Shown piece by piece: positions 1-8,065 of a stretch of DNA of 64,000 nucleotides. The notes beneath the pieces were generated by a model. The model was given only the letters and a program-made list of their open reading frames with translations, was not told the DNA's origin and did not search any database. Each line of letters starts with the position of its first letter. The stretch's first letter is position 1. The position numbers and the translations under genes were made by a program. Source of the stretch: JARIHC01 sp035692985 (GTDB lineage: Bacteria > Patescibacteriota > Saccharimonadia > Saccharimonadales > UBA4665); assembly GCA_035692985.1 (NCBI GenBank), contig DASSHG010000005.1, forward strand, positions 1-64,000. The letters are read 5' to 3'.

Positions 1-455
1 TCGATCTCGTTGATTGAGCCGTCGAAGCCCTTGAATGGGCCGTCGGTGATATTGACCACCTCGCCGACCGTGAAGTCAATCTTGTGTTTCGGCTGCTCCA
101 GACCCATACGTTTCTGGATTTTCTCGATTTCATCCTGCTCAATCGGTGTCGGGTCGGTACCGCTGCCGACAAAACCGGTCACGCTCGGTGTGTTGCGCAC
201 GATGTACCAAGCGTCTTCAGAAAGTTTCATATGCACCAAAACATATCCCTGGAAAATCCGTTTTTCGACCACTCGGCGCTTGCCGTTCTTGATCTCAATC
301 ATCTTTTCCTTTGGCACAAGGACCTCGAAAATCTTATCTTTCATGTCCAGGCTGTCGGCCCGCTGCCGGATTGATTCGGCGACTTTCTCTTCGTAGCCGC
401 TATAGGTGTGAATAGCGTACCAGCGCTTAGAGGTGTCGTAGCGTTTGTTGCTCAT
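1..455 (-). CDS. nusG: Transcription termination/antitermination factor NusG (3' end outside the window)
   Basis: NusG couples RNA polymerase to Rho and to the ribosome. The start ATG (453-455) opens a protein beginning MSNKRYDTSKRWYAIHTYSG, with the typical NGN-domain W-Y-A-I-H-T-Y-S-G-Y-E-x-K-V. The segment FQGYVLVHM and the motif TPSVTGFVG follow. The KOW domain starts near residue 134 (FTVGEVVNITDGPFKGF) and the frame is still open at base 1, so the last residues are missing. A purine-rich Shine-Dalgarno (AGGGAGGACC) lies just upstream. It follows secE, the usual secE-nusG order. Confidence 0.96.
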   Translation of the reverse strand, partial: MSNKRYDTSKRWYAIHTYSGYEEKVAESIRQRADSLDMKDKIFEVLVPKEKMIEIKNGKRRVVEKRIFQGYVLVHMKLSEDAWYIVRNTPSVTGFVGSGTDPTPIEQDEIEKIQKRMGLEQPKHKIDFTVGEVVNITDGPFKGFDGSINEI

Positions 456-481
456 TATTGGTCCTCCCTTGTTTTCTCCCT

Positions 482-895
482 TTAAGTAAGTAATAGATGT
501 TGAAAAATCTTATCCAGAACCCAGTCCACGCCGGCGATGGCCGCTCCGAATATGATAGCGAAAACCAGCACCGCGAAAGTTAGCCGGCGGCCCTCACTCC
601 AGCCGGGCCAAGTGACCAGCTTGAGCTCCTGTCCGCTCTGACGGAAATATTTGGGGAAAACGACTTTGCCAATTAACGACAGAATTTTGCGCACAGGCAG
701 AAGGAATTCTGAATTATACGTCCGGCTAACGGTATGTGTGACTGGACTTGCCGATTTAGATAACTTGCCGCCAGTTTGCTTGAGACGATTAGTCGCCGAA
801 GCGTTATCGCCGGCCGCGGCGTTTTTTTGGACCCGTTCACGGAATGTTTCCGGATTCTTGATCCGCCGTTTCTTTTTGGCAGGCTGCTCGGCCAT
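482..895 (-). CDS. secE: Preprotein translocase subunit SecE
   Basis: SecE clamps SecY in the membrane translocon. The 137-residue protein has a long Lys/Ala/Asn-rich cytosolic N-terminus (about 75 residues), then the family signature around residues 92-101 (QELKLVTWPG) and one C-terminal membrane segment (about 107-130). The N-terminal extension makes it longer than the minimal one-helix SecE (about 60-65 residues). It lies 26 bases upstream of nusG, as in most bacteria. The start ATG at 893-895 is the only good one before the basic N-terminus. Confidence 0.93.
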   Translation of the reverse strand: MAEQPAKKKRRIKNPETFRERVQKNAAAGDNASATNRLKQTGGKLSKSASPVTHTVSRTYNSEFLLPVRKILSLIGKVVFPKYFRQSGQELKLVTWPGWSEGRRLTFAVLVFAIIFGAAIAGVDWVLDKIFQHLLLT

Positions 896-922
896 TGCTG
901 ATCTATTCTCCCAAATTAAAAA

Positions 923-953
923 GCCTACATTATTCGTAGGCCACTGCTGTCAA
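923..953 (-). promoter_or_regulatory. Possible secE-nusG promoter overlapping a terminator-like hairpin
   Basis: On the minus strand a perfect TTGACA (948-953) is followed after 15 bases by TAATGT (927-932). The same stretch forms GCCTAC-N7-GTAGGC (923-941) followed by TTTTT. The spacing is short for sigma-70, and the hairpin with its T-run could instead stop antisense transcription coming from the histidine-kinase operon. Both readings are inference. Confidence 0.4.
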
Positions 954-1014
954 GTCTAGCATGTTACCTGCCCAGGGGTCAAGCATTCAGCTTGGGTTTT
1001 GTTATAGTACTAAT

Positions 1015-2520
1015 ATGACGCTTACGCTCTATTGGCTGGCCGGAATCAGCGCGGCCGAACTCTTGATGTGGCTGCCGCCGGCCTGGGGATTGAGGCGCGG
1101 ACTGGCTTGCGCGGTGATTATAGCCCTCTCGGTGGCTAGCGGGCTGATGTTCGGTTCCACGCCATCAGTATGGACAGGCCTGCTGCTGGTTTTTAGCATT
1201 TACCGAATTATTAACTTGTTGCGGGTACTGGAAGGGCGGCTGCAGCCCAAACGGCTTTATTCATCTACCCGGCGCACCAGCTGGTGGTTAATTGGCTGCC
1301 AGATAGTAGTTGCCGCGGGGGCCGGACTGAGCCATCACTATCTGTTAACTGGGGTTACGTGGCTTTATATTTTAGCGGCTGGACAACTGGCGGTAGCGCT
1401 AATTTTAATGATTTCCACGCTCCGGCACCTGCGTACCACCCGACCCGATGGCCAACTAAAAAATCTAGGCGATAAAGAATTACCGGCCCTGACCGTAGCC
1501 ATCCCTGCACGCAACGAAACGAATGATTTAGAGGCTTGTCTGCGATCTTTAGTGGCCAGCGACTATCCCAAGCTGGAGATTCTGGTCTTGGACGACTGTT
1601 CACAAAACAAACGCACGCCGGGGATTATCCGCGATTTTGCCCAAAGCGGCGTACGCTTCGTTGCGGGCCAGGCGCCGCCACGGCATTGGCTGGCCAAGAA
1701 TTACGCCTACCACCAGCTGGCGGCAGAGGCCAATGGTGAATTATTACTGTTTTGCGGCGTCGATACGCGGTTCCAGACGGGCAGTTTGCGGTCGATGATA
1801 GAAGTGATGTCGCAACGACGCAAGCAGATGGTCAGTTTTATGCCGCGCAACCCGGTGCCGCCAAGTCTCAACATAGAATCCCTGTTGGTCCAGCCGGCCC
1901 GTTACGCCTGGGAGTTATCGCTGCCGCGCCGTCTGTTGCGGCGACCGCCGGTACTCAGCACCTGCTGGCTTATCACAGCTCAGGCATTGCGTGGTGCCGG
2001 CGGGTTGGAAGCGGTCAGCCATAGTATCGCGCCGGAGAGCTATTTTGCCCGTTCGACAGCACGCCACCAAGATGGCTACAGTTTCTTGCAAAGCGGTACG
2101 GCCATTGGTTTAAGTAGCGCCAAAAGCCTGATCGAACAGTGTTCTACGGCCGTACGGACCCGTTATCCGCAGCTGCACCGGCGCCCGGAATTGGTGGCGT
2201 TATCAGTTGTTGGCGAATTGGCCGCCCTGGTACTACCTTTCGCTTTGCTGGTCGCCGCTGGCGTGGCACACCTGGGGATATTGGCCGCGATAAACCTCGT
2301 GACGTCGCTGCTCTTAGCGGGCTTTTACAGCAAAATAGTCCGGCTGACATACCGGCAATTCTTAAGCCGCGGTCTTTGGGCATTGCCGCTGGCGGCAATT
2401 TACGACATCGGCCTATTGAATTACTCCATGTGGCGGTATGAGTTCCGTGAAGTCATCTGGAAAGGCCGCAACGTTTGCGTTCCGCTACTTAAGATTCGGG
2501 AAGAAAACGCTAAAAGTTGA
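1015..2520 (+). CDS. Membrane-bound family 2 glycosyltransferase
   Basis: Probably transfers a sugar to a lipid or membrane-linked acceptor on the cytoplasmic face. Three or four hydrophobic segments fill residues 1-145. A GT-A domain begins near residue 158 (ALTVAIPARNE), with the nucleotide-binding LEILVLDDCS and a D-x-D-like site replaced by CGVDTRF. Two further membrane segments lie near the C-terminus. This layout resembles the HpnB/CrtQ-like GT2 group. The start at 1015 is preferred over the in-frame ATG at 961: TATAGT (1003-1008) lies six bases before it, giving a leaderless mRNA, and the upstream 18 residues look uncoded. The 3' end overlaps the convergent histidine-kinase gene by 36 bases. 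The acceptor is unknown. Confidence 0.82.
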   Translation: MTLTLYWLAGISAAELLMWLPPAWGLRRGLACAVIIALSVASGLMFGSTPSVWTGLLLVFSIYRIINLLRVLEGRLQPKRLYSSTRRTSWWLIGCQIVVAAGAGLSHHYLLTGVTWLYILAAGQLAVALILMISTLRHLRTTRPDGQLKNLGDKELPALTVAIPARNETNDLEACLRSLVASDYPKLEILVLDDCSQNKRTPGIIRDFAQSGVRFVAGQAPPRHWLAKNYAYHQLAAEANGELLLFCGVDTRFQTGSLRSMIEVMSQRRKQMVSFMPRNPVPPSLNIESLLVQPARYAWELSLPRRLLRRPPVLSTCWLITAQALRGAGGLEAVSHSIAPESYFARSTARHQDGYSFLQSGTAIGLSSAKSLIEQCSTAVRTRYPQLHRRPELVALSVVGELAALVLPFALLVAAGVAHLGILAAINLVTSLLLAGFYSKIVRLTYRQFLSRGLWALPLAAIYDIGLLNYSMWRYEFREVIWKGRNVCVPLLKIREENAKS

Positions 2521-3588
2521 GCCTTTGTTGAGCTCGCTATCCAGGCTTATTTCGGCGTGGATCAGCCGGGCCAGTTTCATGGTCACGTACAGCCCCAGCC
2601 CTGTGCCGTTGGATTGGCGCGTGCGGTAATCTTCGGAGCGGAAAAACTTATCATAAACCCGTTCGCGGTCGCTTTTACTTATACCGATGCCAGTGTCGTG
2701 GACGGAAAAATGAACACCGGCTGGGCTGGGCAGCGCCTGCAGGGTAACGCTGCCCTTTTGGGTGTACTTGATGGCGTTAGTTATAAAGTTTTGGAGGATT
2801 TCACGGACATACAACTTACTGGAGCGCAGCAATTCCAACCTCGGGTCGAGCACCAGCTTAAACTCCAGCCCTTTGGCTTTGGCCTGGGGTTCGTAATTAT
2901 CAACCAGCTCCTTGGCTAAATCCTGGATGTTCACGGATTCTACGTTTACCTGCAACTTGCCGCGTTCGGCTCGGCTCAGAGTAGCTAGGTCATTAATCAT
3001 GTCCGACAGGAACAATACCTGGTTATGGGCCTCTTTTAGCGCCTTCTTCACGGCTGTCATATCGCCGCCTTTTCCGACAATGAATTCGGCATTGCTGATA
3101 TTTCCCTCAGATATCGCGATCGGCGTTCTGAGTTCGTGGCTAACTACACTGATGAATTCGTCGCGTTCTTCTTCCAGCGACTTTTCCCGGGTGATGTCGC
3201 GCAGCAGCAGCACGTAACCGGTCTCGCCGGTTGAGCCATAACCCAGGCGTACCGGCGCGATACTGATGTAAAGGTTGATTTGGCTGTCATCACCGTATTT
3301 AAGCCGCAAATCGCGGTTGGTTTGCGGTACTTTGGTGTTTTTAATTAACTGGTCGATGTCGAAAGGCTGGTTGTTTTTGTCAAGCGGCTGACAAATAGCG
3401 CCGAGCGTGGTGCCTTCGGTTATGGTATTAACATCAAAAATGTTGAGGGCAGCAGCATTATAGAGGCGGATTTTAGCCTGTCTATCGACGGCCACTACGG
3501 CATCGGCCATGCTGTTGATCAGGCTTGTCAGCCGTTCATGCTCCAGCTGCTCGCTCAATTTGTCTATGGTTTTAGGCGTAAGCGTCAT
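2485..3588 (-). CDS. PAS-domain sensor histidine kinase, soluble
   Basis: Autophosphorylating sensor kinase of 367 residues. A PAS domain (about 16-130) is followed by a HisKA dimerisation domain with the phospho-acceptor His in VVSHELRTPI (about 150), then a HATPase_c domain with N box (LQNFITNAIKY), G1 (DTGIGIS), F box (KFFR) and G2 (GTGLGLY). No membrane segment is seen, so the PAS domain should sense something in the cytoplasm. No response regulator lies in the window, so it is an orphan here. It is the last gene of a three-gene minus operon, 11 bases after the YgjP-like gene. Confidence 0.9.
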   Translation of the reverse strand: MTLTPKTIDKLSEQLEHERLTSLINSMADAVVAVDRQAKIRLYNAAALNIFDVNTITEGTTLGAICQPLDKNNQPFDIDQLIKNTKVPQTNRDLRLKYGDDSQINLYISIAPVRLGYGSTGETGYVLLLRDITREKSLEEERDEFISVVSHELRTPIAISEGNISNAEFIVGKGGDMTAVKKALKEAHNQVLFLSDMINDLATLSRAERGKLQVNVESVNIQDLAKELVDNYEPQAKAKGLEFKLVLDPRLELLRSSKLYVREILQNFITNAIKYTQKGSVTLQALPSPAGVHFSVHDTGIGISKSDRERVYDKFFRSEDYRTRQSNGTGLGLYVTMKLARLIHAEISLDSELNKGSTFSVFFPNLK

Positions 3589-3599
3589 GCTGGATTGTA

Positions 3600-4319
3600 T
3601 TATGCCACAACTTGCGACGCGCCGTGCAATAACGGCTGGGCGGTGCGGACAGCTTGGCGCAGTTGTTTGCTAGCCGGCTGGACACGCTCCATAGCCCGCC
3701 AAAAATCCGGACCGTGGCGGAGTACCTCGGTGTGCGTCAATTCGTGCAGCAGGACGTAATCTATCTGCTCCCAGGGCAATTGCATCAGGAACAGATTGAG
3801 CACGATGTTGCGGTGGCGGTCGCAGCTGCCCCACCGGCTTTTCATCTGTTTTATGGTGACTTGATTATATGTAAAACCATGCCGGCCAGCCAAAGCAGCC
3901 AATCTTTGCGGCAAGAGGCTTTCGGCCTCGGCGCGCAAGGCTCGGATACCAGCCCGTCGTGCGGCATCCTGTACGGCCGGGCCAGCCGCGTCCAGTTGCG
4001 GCGGATAAGTTACTATCGCCTCCGTTTTTCCGACCCTGGCGGCAACTTTCCCCTCATTGGGTTTAGCTACTAACCGTAGGCGGTGCGCTTTGCCAATACG
4101 CTGGCCGTTTACCAGTGCCGCAGCCGGGCGCTGCTGGGCCTTGATCCATTCTAGCCGTGATTCGGCAAACCTCTGGCCGGCCGCGTAGGCCGACCAGCGC
4201 GGAATACTGACCCTGGCCGATCCCTCCGGCGTCACACTCAATCGCAATCCGCGGCTGGCCTTGCGTTTATAGATAGTCAGCAATGTGCCATCGGAGAGCG
4301 TAAACTGCTTGAAAGCCAT
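3600..4319 (-). CDS. YgjP/WLM-like zinc metallopeptidase (DUF45)
   Basis: Predicted zinc-dependent peptidase of 239 residues. The N-terminal half is a beta-rich region typical of YgjP (early GTLLTIYKRKASRGLRLSV). The catalytic half has the family signature MKSRWGSCDRHRNIVLN followed by the zinc motif HELTH-x5-HGPDFW, giving two metal histidines, the catalytic Glu and the third His. No signal peptide is visible, so it is cytosolic. It starts 18 bases after the kinase gene and is probably co-transcribed with it and with the histidine kinase. The substrate is unknown. Confidence 0.87.
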   Translation of the reverse strand: MAFKQFTLSDGTLLTIYKRKASRGLRLSVTPEGSARVSIPRWSAYAAGQRFAESRLEWIKAQQRPAAALVNGQRIGKAHRLRLVAKPNEGKVAARVGKTEAIVTYPPQLDAAGPAVQDAARRAGIRALRAEAESLLPQRLAALAGRHGFTYNQVTIKQMKSRWGSCDRHRNIVLNLFLMQLPWEQIDYVLLHELTHTEVLRHGPDFWRAMERVQPASKQLRQAVRTAQPLLHGASQVVA

Positions 4320-4337
4320 GTCTTAAGTCTTATGCGC

Positions 4338-5012
4338 TTAGCGTATTGATATATTGCGGCGGGACATGTCAACCCGGCCGTGGGTCGCTTTGGGTTGGGA
4401 GTTCGGGATCAGGTTAACCATACCGGGTTTGATGGTTTTAGAGCTGGCGTCATCGGTGCTGAGCGCGCCGATGTCGCGCAGTTTACGGACCACGGCACTC
4501 TGCTGGGTGTTAAAAAGATGCTTGCCGCTAACCACGGCGTAGGTTTCAGCGGCCGTGGGATTCTGCATCCTGCCGGTTAGCGACTCAAAGGAAGTGCGGT
4601 CCAACATGCTGGCATATTTATCGTCGGCGCGGCGGCGGTCGCGCTTTATACTGCGGCCAAAAGCCGTATCCTGATCCATCTGAAACCACACCAATAGCGG
4701 CACGGCATGGCAGCGTCTGGCCAGATCACGCAGCATGTAACGCTGCCTGCCGCGGGCGGCATTGGTATCATAAACCACGCTGACGCCGGCCGTCAGGAAT
4801 TCTCCCGCCATGTAATTCATGAGCTGCTCGACGATGGCGTCTTCTTGTTTGTCATGGCGCGGTTCGGTGAAGAGCTCGCTGCGGATACGGTCGGCCTGCA
4901 AATGCGCCGCTTGGATATTTTCACAGAATTGGCGGGCAAAATATGTCTTGCCGGCCCCTGGAAATCCGTAGAGCATAAGTAAAAACGGCTTGGTGGGCAG
5001 AATTTTCGCCAT
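4338..5012 (-). CDS. P-loop kinase of the AAA_33 / zeta-toxin-like group
   Basis: ATP- or GTP-binding protein of 224 residues with a Walker A GFPGAGKT near residue 15, a Walker-B-like VVYDTNA around residue 80, and an Arg-rich lid region (SIKRDRRR). These fit small-molecule or polynucleotide kinases (AAA_33). A longer frame reaches 5114 but would overlap tRNA-Trp, so I use the ATG at 5010-5012. TATACC lies about eight bases before it, consistent with a leaderless start. It leads the operon with the YgjP-like peptidase and the histidine kinase. The C-terminal 35 residues look disordered. The substrate cannot be named. Confidence 0.75.
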   Translation of the reverse strand: MAKILPTKPFLLMLYGFPGAGKTYFARQFCENIQAAHLQADRIRSELFTEPRHDKQEDAIVEQLMNYMAGEFLTAGVSVVYDTNAARGRQRYMLRDLARRCHAVPLLVWFQMDQDTAFGRSIKRDRRRADDKYASMLDRTSFESLTGRMQNPTAAETYAVVSGKHLFNTQQSAVVRKLRDIGALSTDDASSKTIKPGMVNLIPNSQPKATHGRVDMSRRNISIR

Positions 5013-5099
5013 ATCTTCTAGGTATAGCAGATTTTTTAATGATTTGGAAGTAAAAACAGATGACAATTGAGCCTGTTTCAGGTATGATTGAGCCGACGT

Positions 5100-5174
5100 A
5101 GGGGCATAGTACAACGGCTAGTATGAGGGTCTCCAAAACCCTAGATCGTGGTTCGATTCCACGTGCCCCTGCCA
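5100..5174 (+). tRNA. tRNA-Trp (CCA)
   Basis: Cloverleaf folds with acceptor AGGGGCA (5100-5106) pairing TGCCCCT (5164-5170), discriminator G, and encoded CCA (5172-5174). The anticodon stem AGGGT/ACCCT encloses loop CTCCAAA, giving anticodon CCA. The T-loop is GTTCGATTCC. Only UGG is read, in line with UGA as stop. Confidence 0.97.
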
Positions 5175-5186
5175 AATTATTGACAT

Positions 5187-5546
5187 ATGAATAAGATAAG
5201 AGTCCACCGGCGCTCAGTATTACTGAGTGATATTCCTGACTTAGTTGGTGGACTTCGCCGTGCCACTGTCCGTACTATCAATCCTGATCAGACCGGTCTG
5301 ATAACACATTCTGAAGTGACAGGCGATGAGCTTGGGCTCTTCTGGCAAGGCACCGAAGCCGCTGAGCAGATTGCTAACGCGGTAGGATATGAGGCAATCC
5401 ACAGATTAGGCAGAAGCTTGATCCTGCCTTTCACCCCTGAAGGCCTTGCCTCAGGACCAGAGGGAGTGGATTTGTCTGTGTTCTGGCTTGGGGTTAATGC
5501 GGTGGTACGCACCTGGGTGCCGAAAGGGTTTGAGGCCGAACACTAA
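5187..5546 (+). CDS. Hypothetical protein
   Basis: A 119-residue ORF starting 12 bases after the CCA of tRNA-Trp, so it may be expressed from the tRNA transcript. I do not recognise a family. It has a basic N-terminus (MNKIRVHRRS), a mixed alpha/beta composition, and no signal peptide or membrane segment. It ends 104 bases before the glycosyltransferase operon, which has its own promoter. The reading frame is clean and no ORF on the other strand looks better, but coding evidence is only moderate. Confidence 0.55.
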   Translation: MNKIRVHRRSVLLSDIPDLVGGLRRATVRTINPDQTGLITHSEVTGDELGLFWQGTEAAEQIANAVGYEAIHRLGRSLILPFTPEGLASGPEGVDLSVFWLGVNAVVRTWVPKGFEAEH

Positions 5547-5582
5547 TTGACCTATATCACGCATTTCCTTACGTTATACCGC

Positions 5583-5611
5583 TTGTGCTATAGGAACGGC
5601 AGTCCTATAAT
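5583..5611 (+). promoter_or_regulatory. Promoter of the alpha-glucan operon with an operator-like palindrome
   Basis: TTGTGC (5583-5588), a 17-base spacer and a perfect TATAAT (5606-5611). A 7-bp inverted repeat, TATAGGA (5589-5595) and TCCTATA (5603-5609), fills the spacer and runs into the -10 box, where a bound repressor would block polymerase. An AAGAGG Shine-Dalgarno precedes the GT4 start at 5651. Confidence 0.7.
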
Positions 5612-5650
5612 GGTAGATGGAAAAATCTAAAATAAATTAAAAAGAGGCTG

Positions 5651-6859
5651 ATGAAAATACTGATGCTCGGGTGGGAATTACCTCCCCACAACAGCGGTGG
5701 ACTGGGAATTGCGTGTTACCAGCTTTGTAAAGCCCTCTCCAAAAATGATGTTGATATCGAATTTATCTTGCCGTATGAGGCTGACCACCAGATAGACTTT
5801 ATGCGTGTTACAGCGGCCAGCCCGCAAGGCGTTGCCACGGTCCTGCCTGGCGCCGGCGCCTACGACAGCCAGCGCTACATATTGCCGGACGGCAGCGAGC
5901 ACCACCTGGGTATCCATGACCAGCAGCGTCTGTACGAGCAGAACGTTGCCCGCCTAACAGGAAGTCGGCAAATTGATATCGTCCACGCCCATGACTGGCT
6001 GACTTTCCGGGCTGCCCTGCGCGTCAAAGAGGCCAAAGGCTGCCCGGTGATTTTACATGTCCATTCGGTGGAGTCCGACCGGGCTGGCGGTTTGGATCGT
6101 GGAAATCCGCTGGTCAAAGAAGTCGAGGGGTTATCCATGCAATTGGCCGATAAGGTAGTTGCCGTCAGCCGCCACACCAAACAGCGGATTATTGAGGATT
6201 ACCATATTCCGGCCGATAAAATCGAGGTGGTGCACAACAGCATAGATCCGGACGGTTTGGCGCCCTTGGAGCCGGATAACGCCTACCATTATTTAACCCT
6301 TATGAAACAGCTTGGCTATAAAGTGGTGGTTAATGTCGGCCGGCTGACCATCCAAAAAGGCTTGCCGAACCTGTTGAAGGCAATGCGCGAAGTGATCACC
6401 CGCGAGCCAAAATCATTATTGTTGATTGTTGGCAGCGGCGAACAATACCGCGAACTCGTGGAATTAGCCGCTGAACTAGGCATCGGCCCCAACGTATTAT
6501 TTACGGATTTTCAACGCGGCAAGCGCTGGCGTGACGCTTTCGCTATCGGCGACCTGTTTGTAATGCCTTCTGTTTCGGAGCCGTTCGGGCTGACGCCCTT
6601 AGAAGCAGCCGGCTACGGCACGCCGTCACTCATCAGCAAACAGTCCGGCGTCAGCGAGGTGCTGCACAGCTGCCTGAAAACCGACTTTTGGGATATCAAC
6701 GAAATGGCTAATCAGATTATCGCCACCCTGCGCAGTGACGCGTTGCGCGGCGAGCTCAGGGATGGCGCATACCGGGAATACCAGCGGCTATCGTGGGATA
6801 CGGTTAGCGATCGGATGATGGATTTGTATGCTGAACATGTGCCGGAGGCGGCGGTATGA
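5651..6859 (+). CDS. GT4-family glycosyltransferase, glycogen synthase-like
   Basis: Retaining GT-B enzyme of 402 residues, probably making or extending an alpha-glucan. The N-terminal Rossmann domain opens MKILMLGWELPPHNSGGLG, the glycine-rich start typical of archaeal-type glycogen synthases and sucrose-synthase-like GT4 enzymes. HAHDW occurs near residue 113. The C-terminal domain carries NVGRLTIQKG and the E-x7-E motif (EPFGLTPLE, about 312-320). It is first in a tight operon: its stop overlaps the GH57 start in ATGA. The neighbours are two glucan-cleaving enzymes, so ADP- or UDP-glucose is a likely donor (inference). Confidence 0.88.
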   Translation: MKILMLGWELPPHNSGGLGIACYQLCKALSKNDVDIEFILPYEADHQIDFMRVTAASPQGVATVLPGAGAYDSQRYILPDGSEHHLGIHDQQRLYEQNVARLTGSRQIDIVHAHDWLTFRAALRVKEAKGCPVILHVHSVESDRAGGLDRGNPLVKEVEGLSMQLADKVVAVSRHTKQRIIEDYHIPADKIEVVHNSIDPDGLAPLEPDNAYHYLTLMKQLGYKVVVNVGRLTIQKGLPNLLKAMREVITREPKSLLLIVGSGEQYRELVELAAELGIGPNVLFTDFQRGKRWRDAFAIGDLFVMPSVSEPFGLTPLEAAGYGTPSLISKQSGVSEVLHSCLKTDFWDINEMANQIIATLRSDALRGELRDGAYREYQRLSWDTVSDRMMDLYAEHVPEAAV

Positions 6860-8064
6860 GCAAAGCCATCGTCCTATACCTGCACGTCCACCAGCCGTAC
6901 CGCATCCGGCATTACACGGTGTTCGATACGGCCGTCCAGCATGATTACTTTGACGCGCCTTACGACGACCGCGCCAGCAATGAACGCATCCTGCAAAAAG
7001 TGGTTAAGAAATCGTACCTGCCGGCGAATGCGCGTTTGTTGCAACTACTCAAAGATAATCCGGAATTTAAGCTGAGCTTGTCGTTGTCCGGCGTAGTAAT
7101 TGAGCAGCTGGAGCGCTGGTCTCCGGAGGCGCTGCAATCCTTCAAGGACTTGTGCGAAACCGGACGGGTAGAGATTCTGGCGGAAACTTACCACCACAGC
7201 CTGGCATTTTTTTATTCGCGCGAGGAGTTTGAAATACAAGTGGACATGCACCGCCGAAAAGTCGAGCAGGTTTTCGGCCAAACGCCACGGGTCTTTCGAA
7301 ACACCGAGCTGGCCTACAACAACGAGCTGGCACAGTGGGCTGACCAAGCCGGTTACAAGGGTATATTGACCGAGGGCTGGGATCCGGTGCTGGAGTGGCG
7401 CAGCCCGAATTACGTTTACCGGCCCGCCGGCACCGAACACATCCGGTTGCTGATGAAAAACTACCGTCTGAGCGATGACATCGCCTTTCGCTTCGGCGAC
7501 CGCGGCTGGAAAGAATGGCCGCTGACAGCCGACAAGTTTGCCCACTGGATGAGTGAAGAGCGTGGCGCCACTAATTTCAACTTATTCATGGATTATGAAA
7601 CCTTCGGCGAGCACCAGTGGGAAGCCTCCGGCGTTTTCGATTTCCTGGAACATTTGCCTAAGCAGTGGCTGAAGACCGCCGGCAACACGTTTATGACCGT
7701 CAGCGAAACAATTGACAGCTTTGAACCAGTCGGCGAAGTTGATGTGCCGCACATCATCACCTGGGCCGACACGGAGCGCGACTTATCGGCCTGGCTGGGC
7801 AACGCCATGCAAAGTTCATCCATCCAAGCGCTGTACGATTTAGGCGGACGAATTATCGCTACCGGCGACTGGGCGCTGATAGAAGATTGGCGGCGCTTAC
7901 AAACGTCCGACCATTTCTATTACATGTGTACCAAATGGTTCAATGACGGCGACATCCACGCCTATTTTAGCCCTTACGAAACGCCATACGAGGCTTACAT
8001 GAATTTTATGAACGCCTATCGCGACCTGCAATCCCGCTTAGCCGGACAAGGAGTGGAGGTTTAG
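6856..8064 (+). CDS. Glycoside hydrolase family 57 (alpha-amylase / glucanotransferase type)
   Basis: Retaining alpha-glucan hydrolase or transferase of 402 residues. The first motif LHVHQPYR (about 9-16) is the GH57 region 1 metal/substrate motif. Region 3 includes GILTEGW (about 170), with the probable nucleophile Glu, and region 4 is FMDYETFGEH (about 243), with the acid/base Asp. No signal peptide is present, so it acts inside the cell on stored glucan or maltodextrin. It overlaps GT4 by four bases and is followed after one base by GH15. GH57 cannot be resolved to amylase versus 4-alpha-glucanotransferase from sequence alone. Confidence 0.9.
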   Translation: MSKAIVLYLHVHQPYRIRHYTVFDTAVQHDYFDAPYDDRASNERILQKVVKKSYLPANARLLQLLKDNPEFKLSLSLSGVVIEQLERWSPEALQSFKDLCETGRVEILAETYHHSLAFFYSREEFEIQVDMHRRKVEQVFGQTPRVFRNTELAYNNELAQWADQAGYKGILTEGWDPVLEWRSPNYVYRPAGTEHIRLLMKNYRLSDDIAFRFGDRGWKEWPLTADKFAHWMSEERGATNFNLFMDYETFGEHQWEASGVFDFLEHLPKQWLKTAGNTFMTVSETIDSFEPVGEVDVPHIITWADTERDLSAWLGNAMQSSSIQALYDLGGRIIATGDWALIEDWRRLQTSDHFYYMCTKWFNDGDIHAYFSPYETPYEAYMNFMNAYRDLQSRLAGQGVEV

Positions 8065-8065
8065 C

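Noticed and set aside
961..1014. Upstream start for the GT2 glycosyltransferase
   Set aside because: The 18 added residues are not protein-like, and a -10 box lies within them six bases before the second ATG.
4921..5175. 84-codon minus-strand frame across tRNA-Trp
   Set aside because: It overlaps the tRNA gene and reads the P-loop kinase in another frame.
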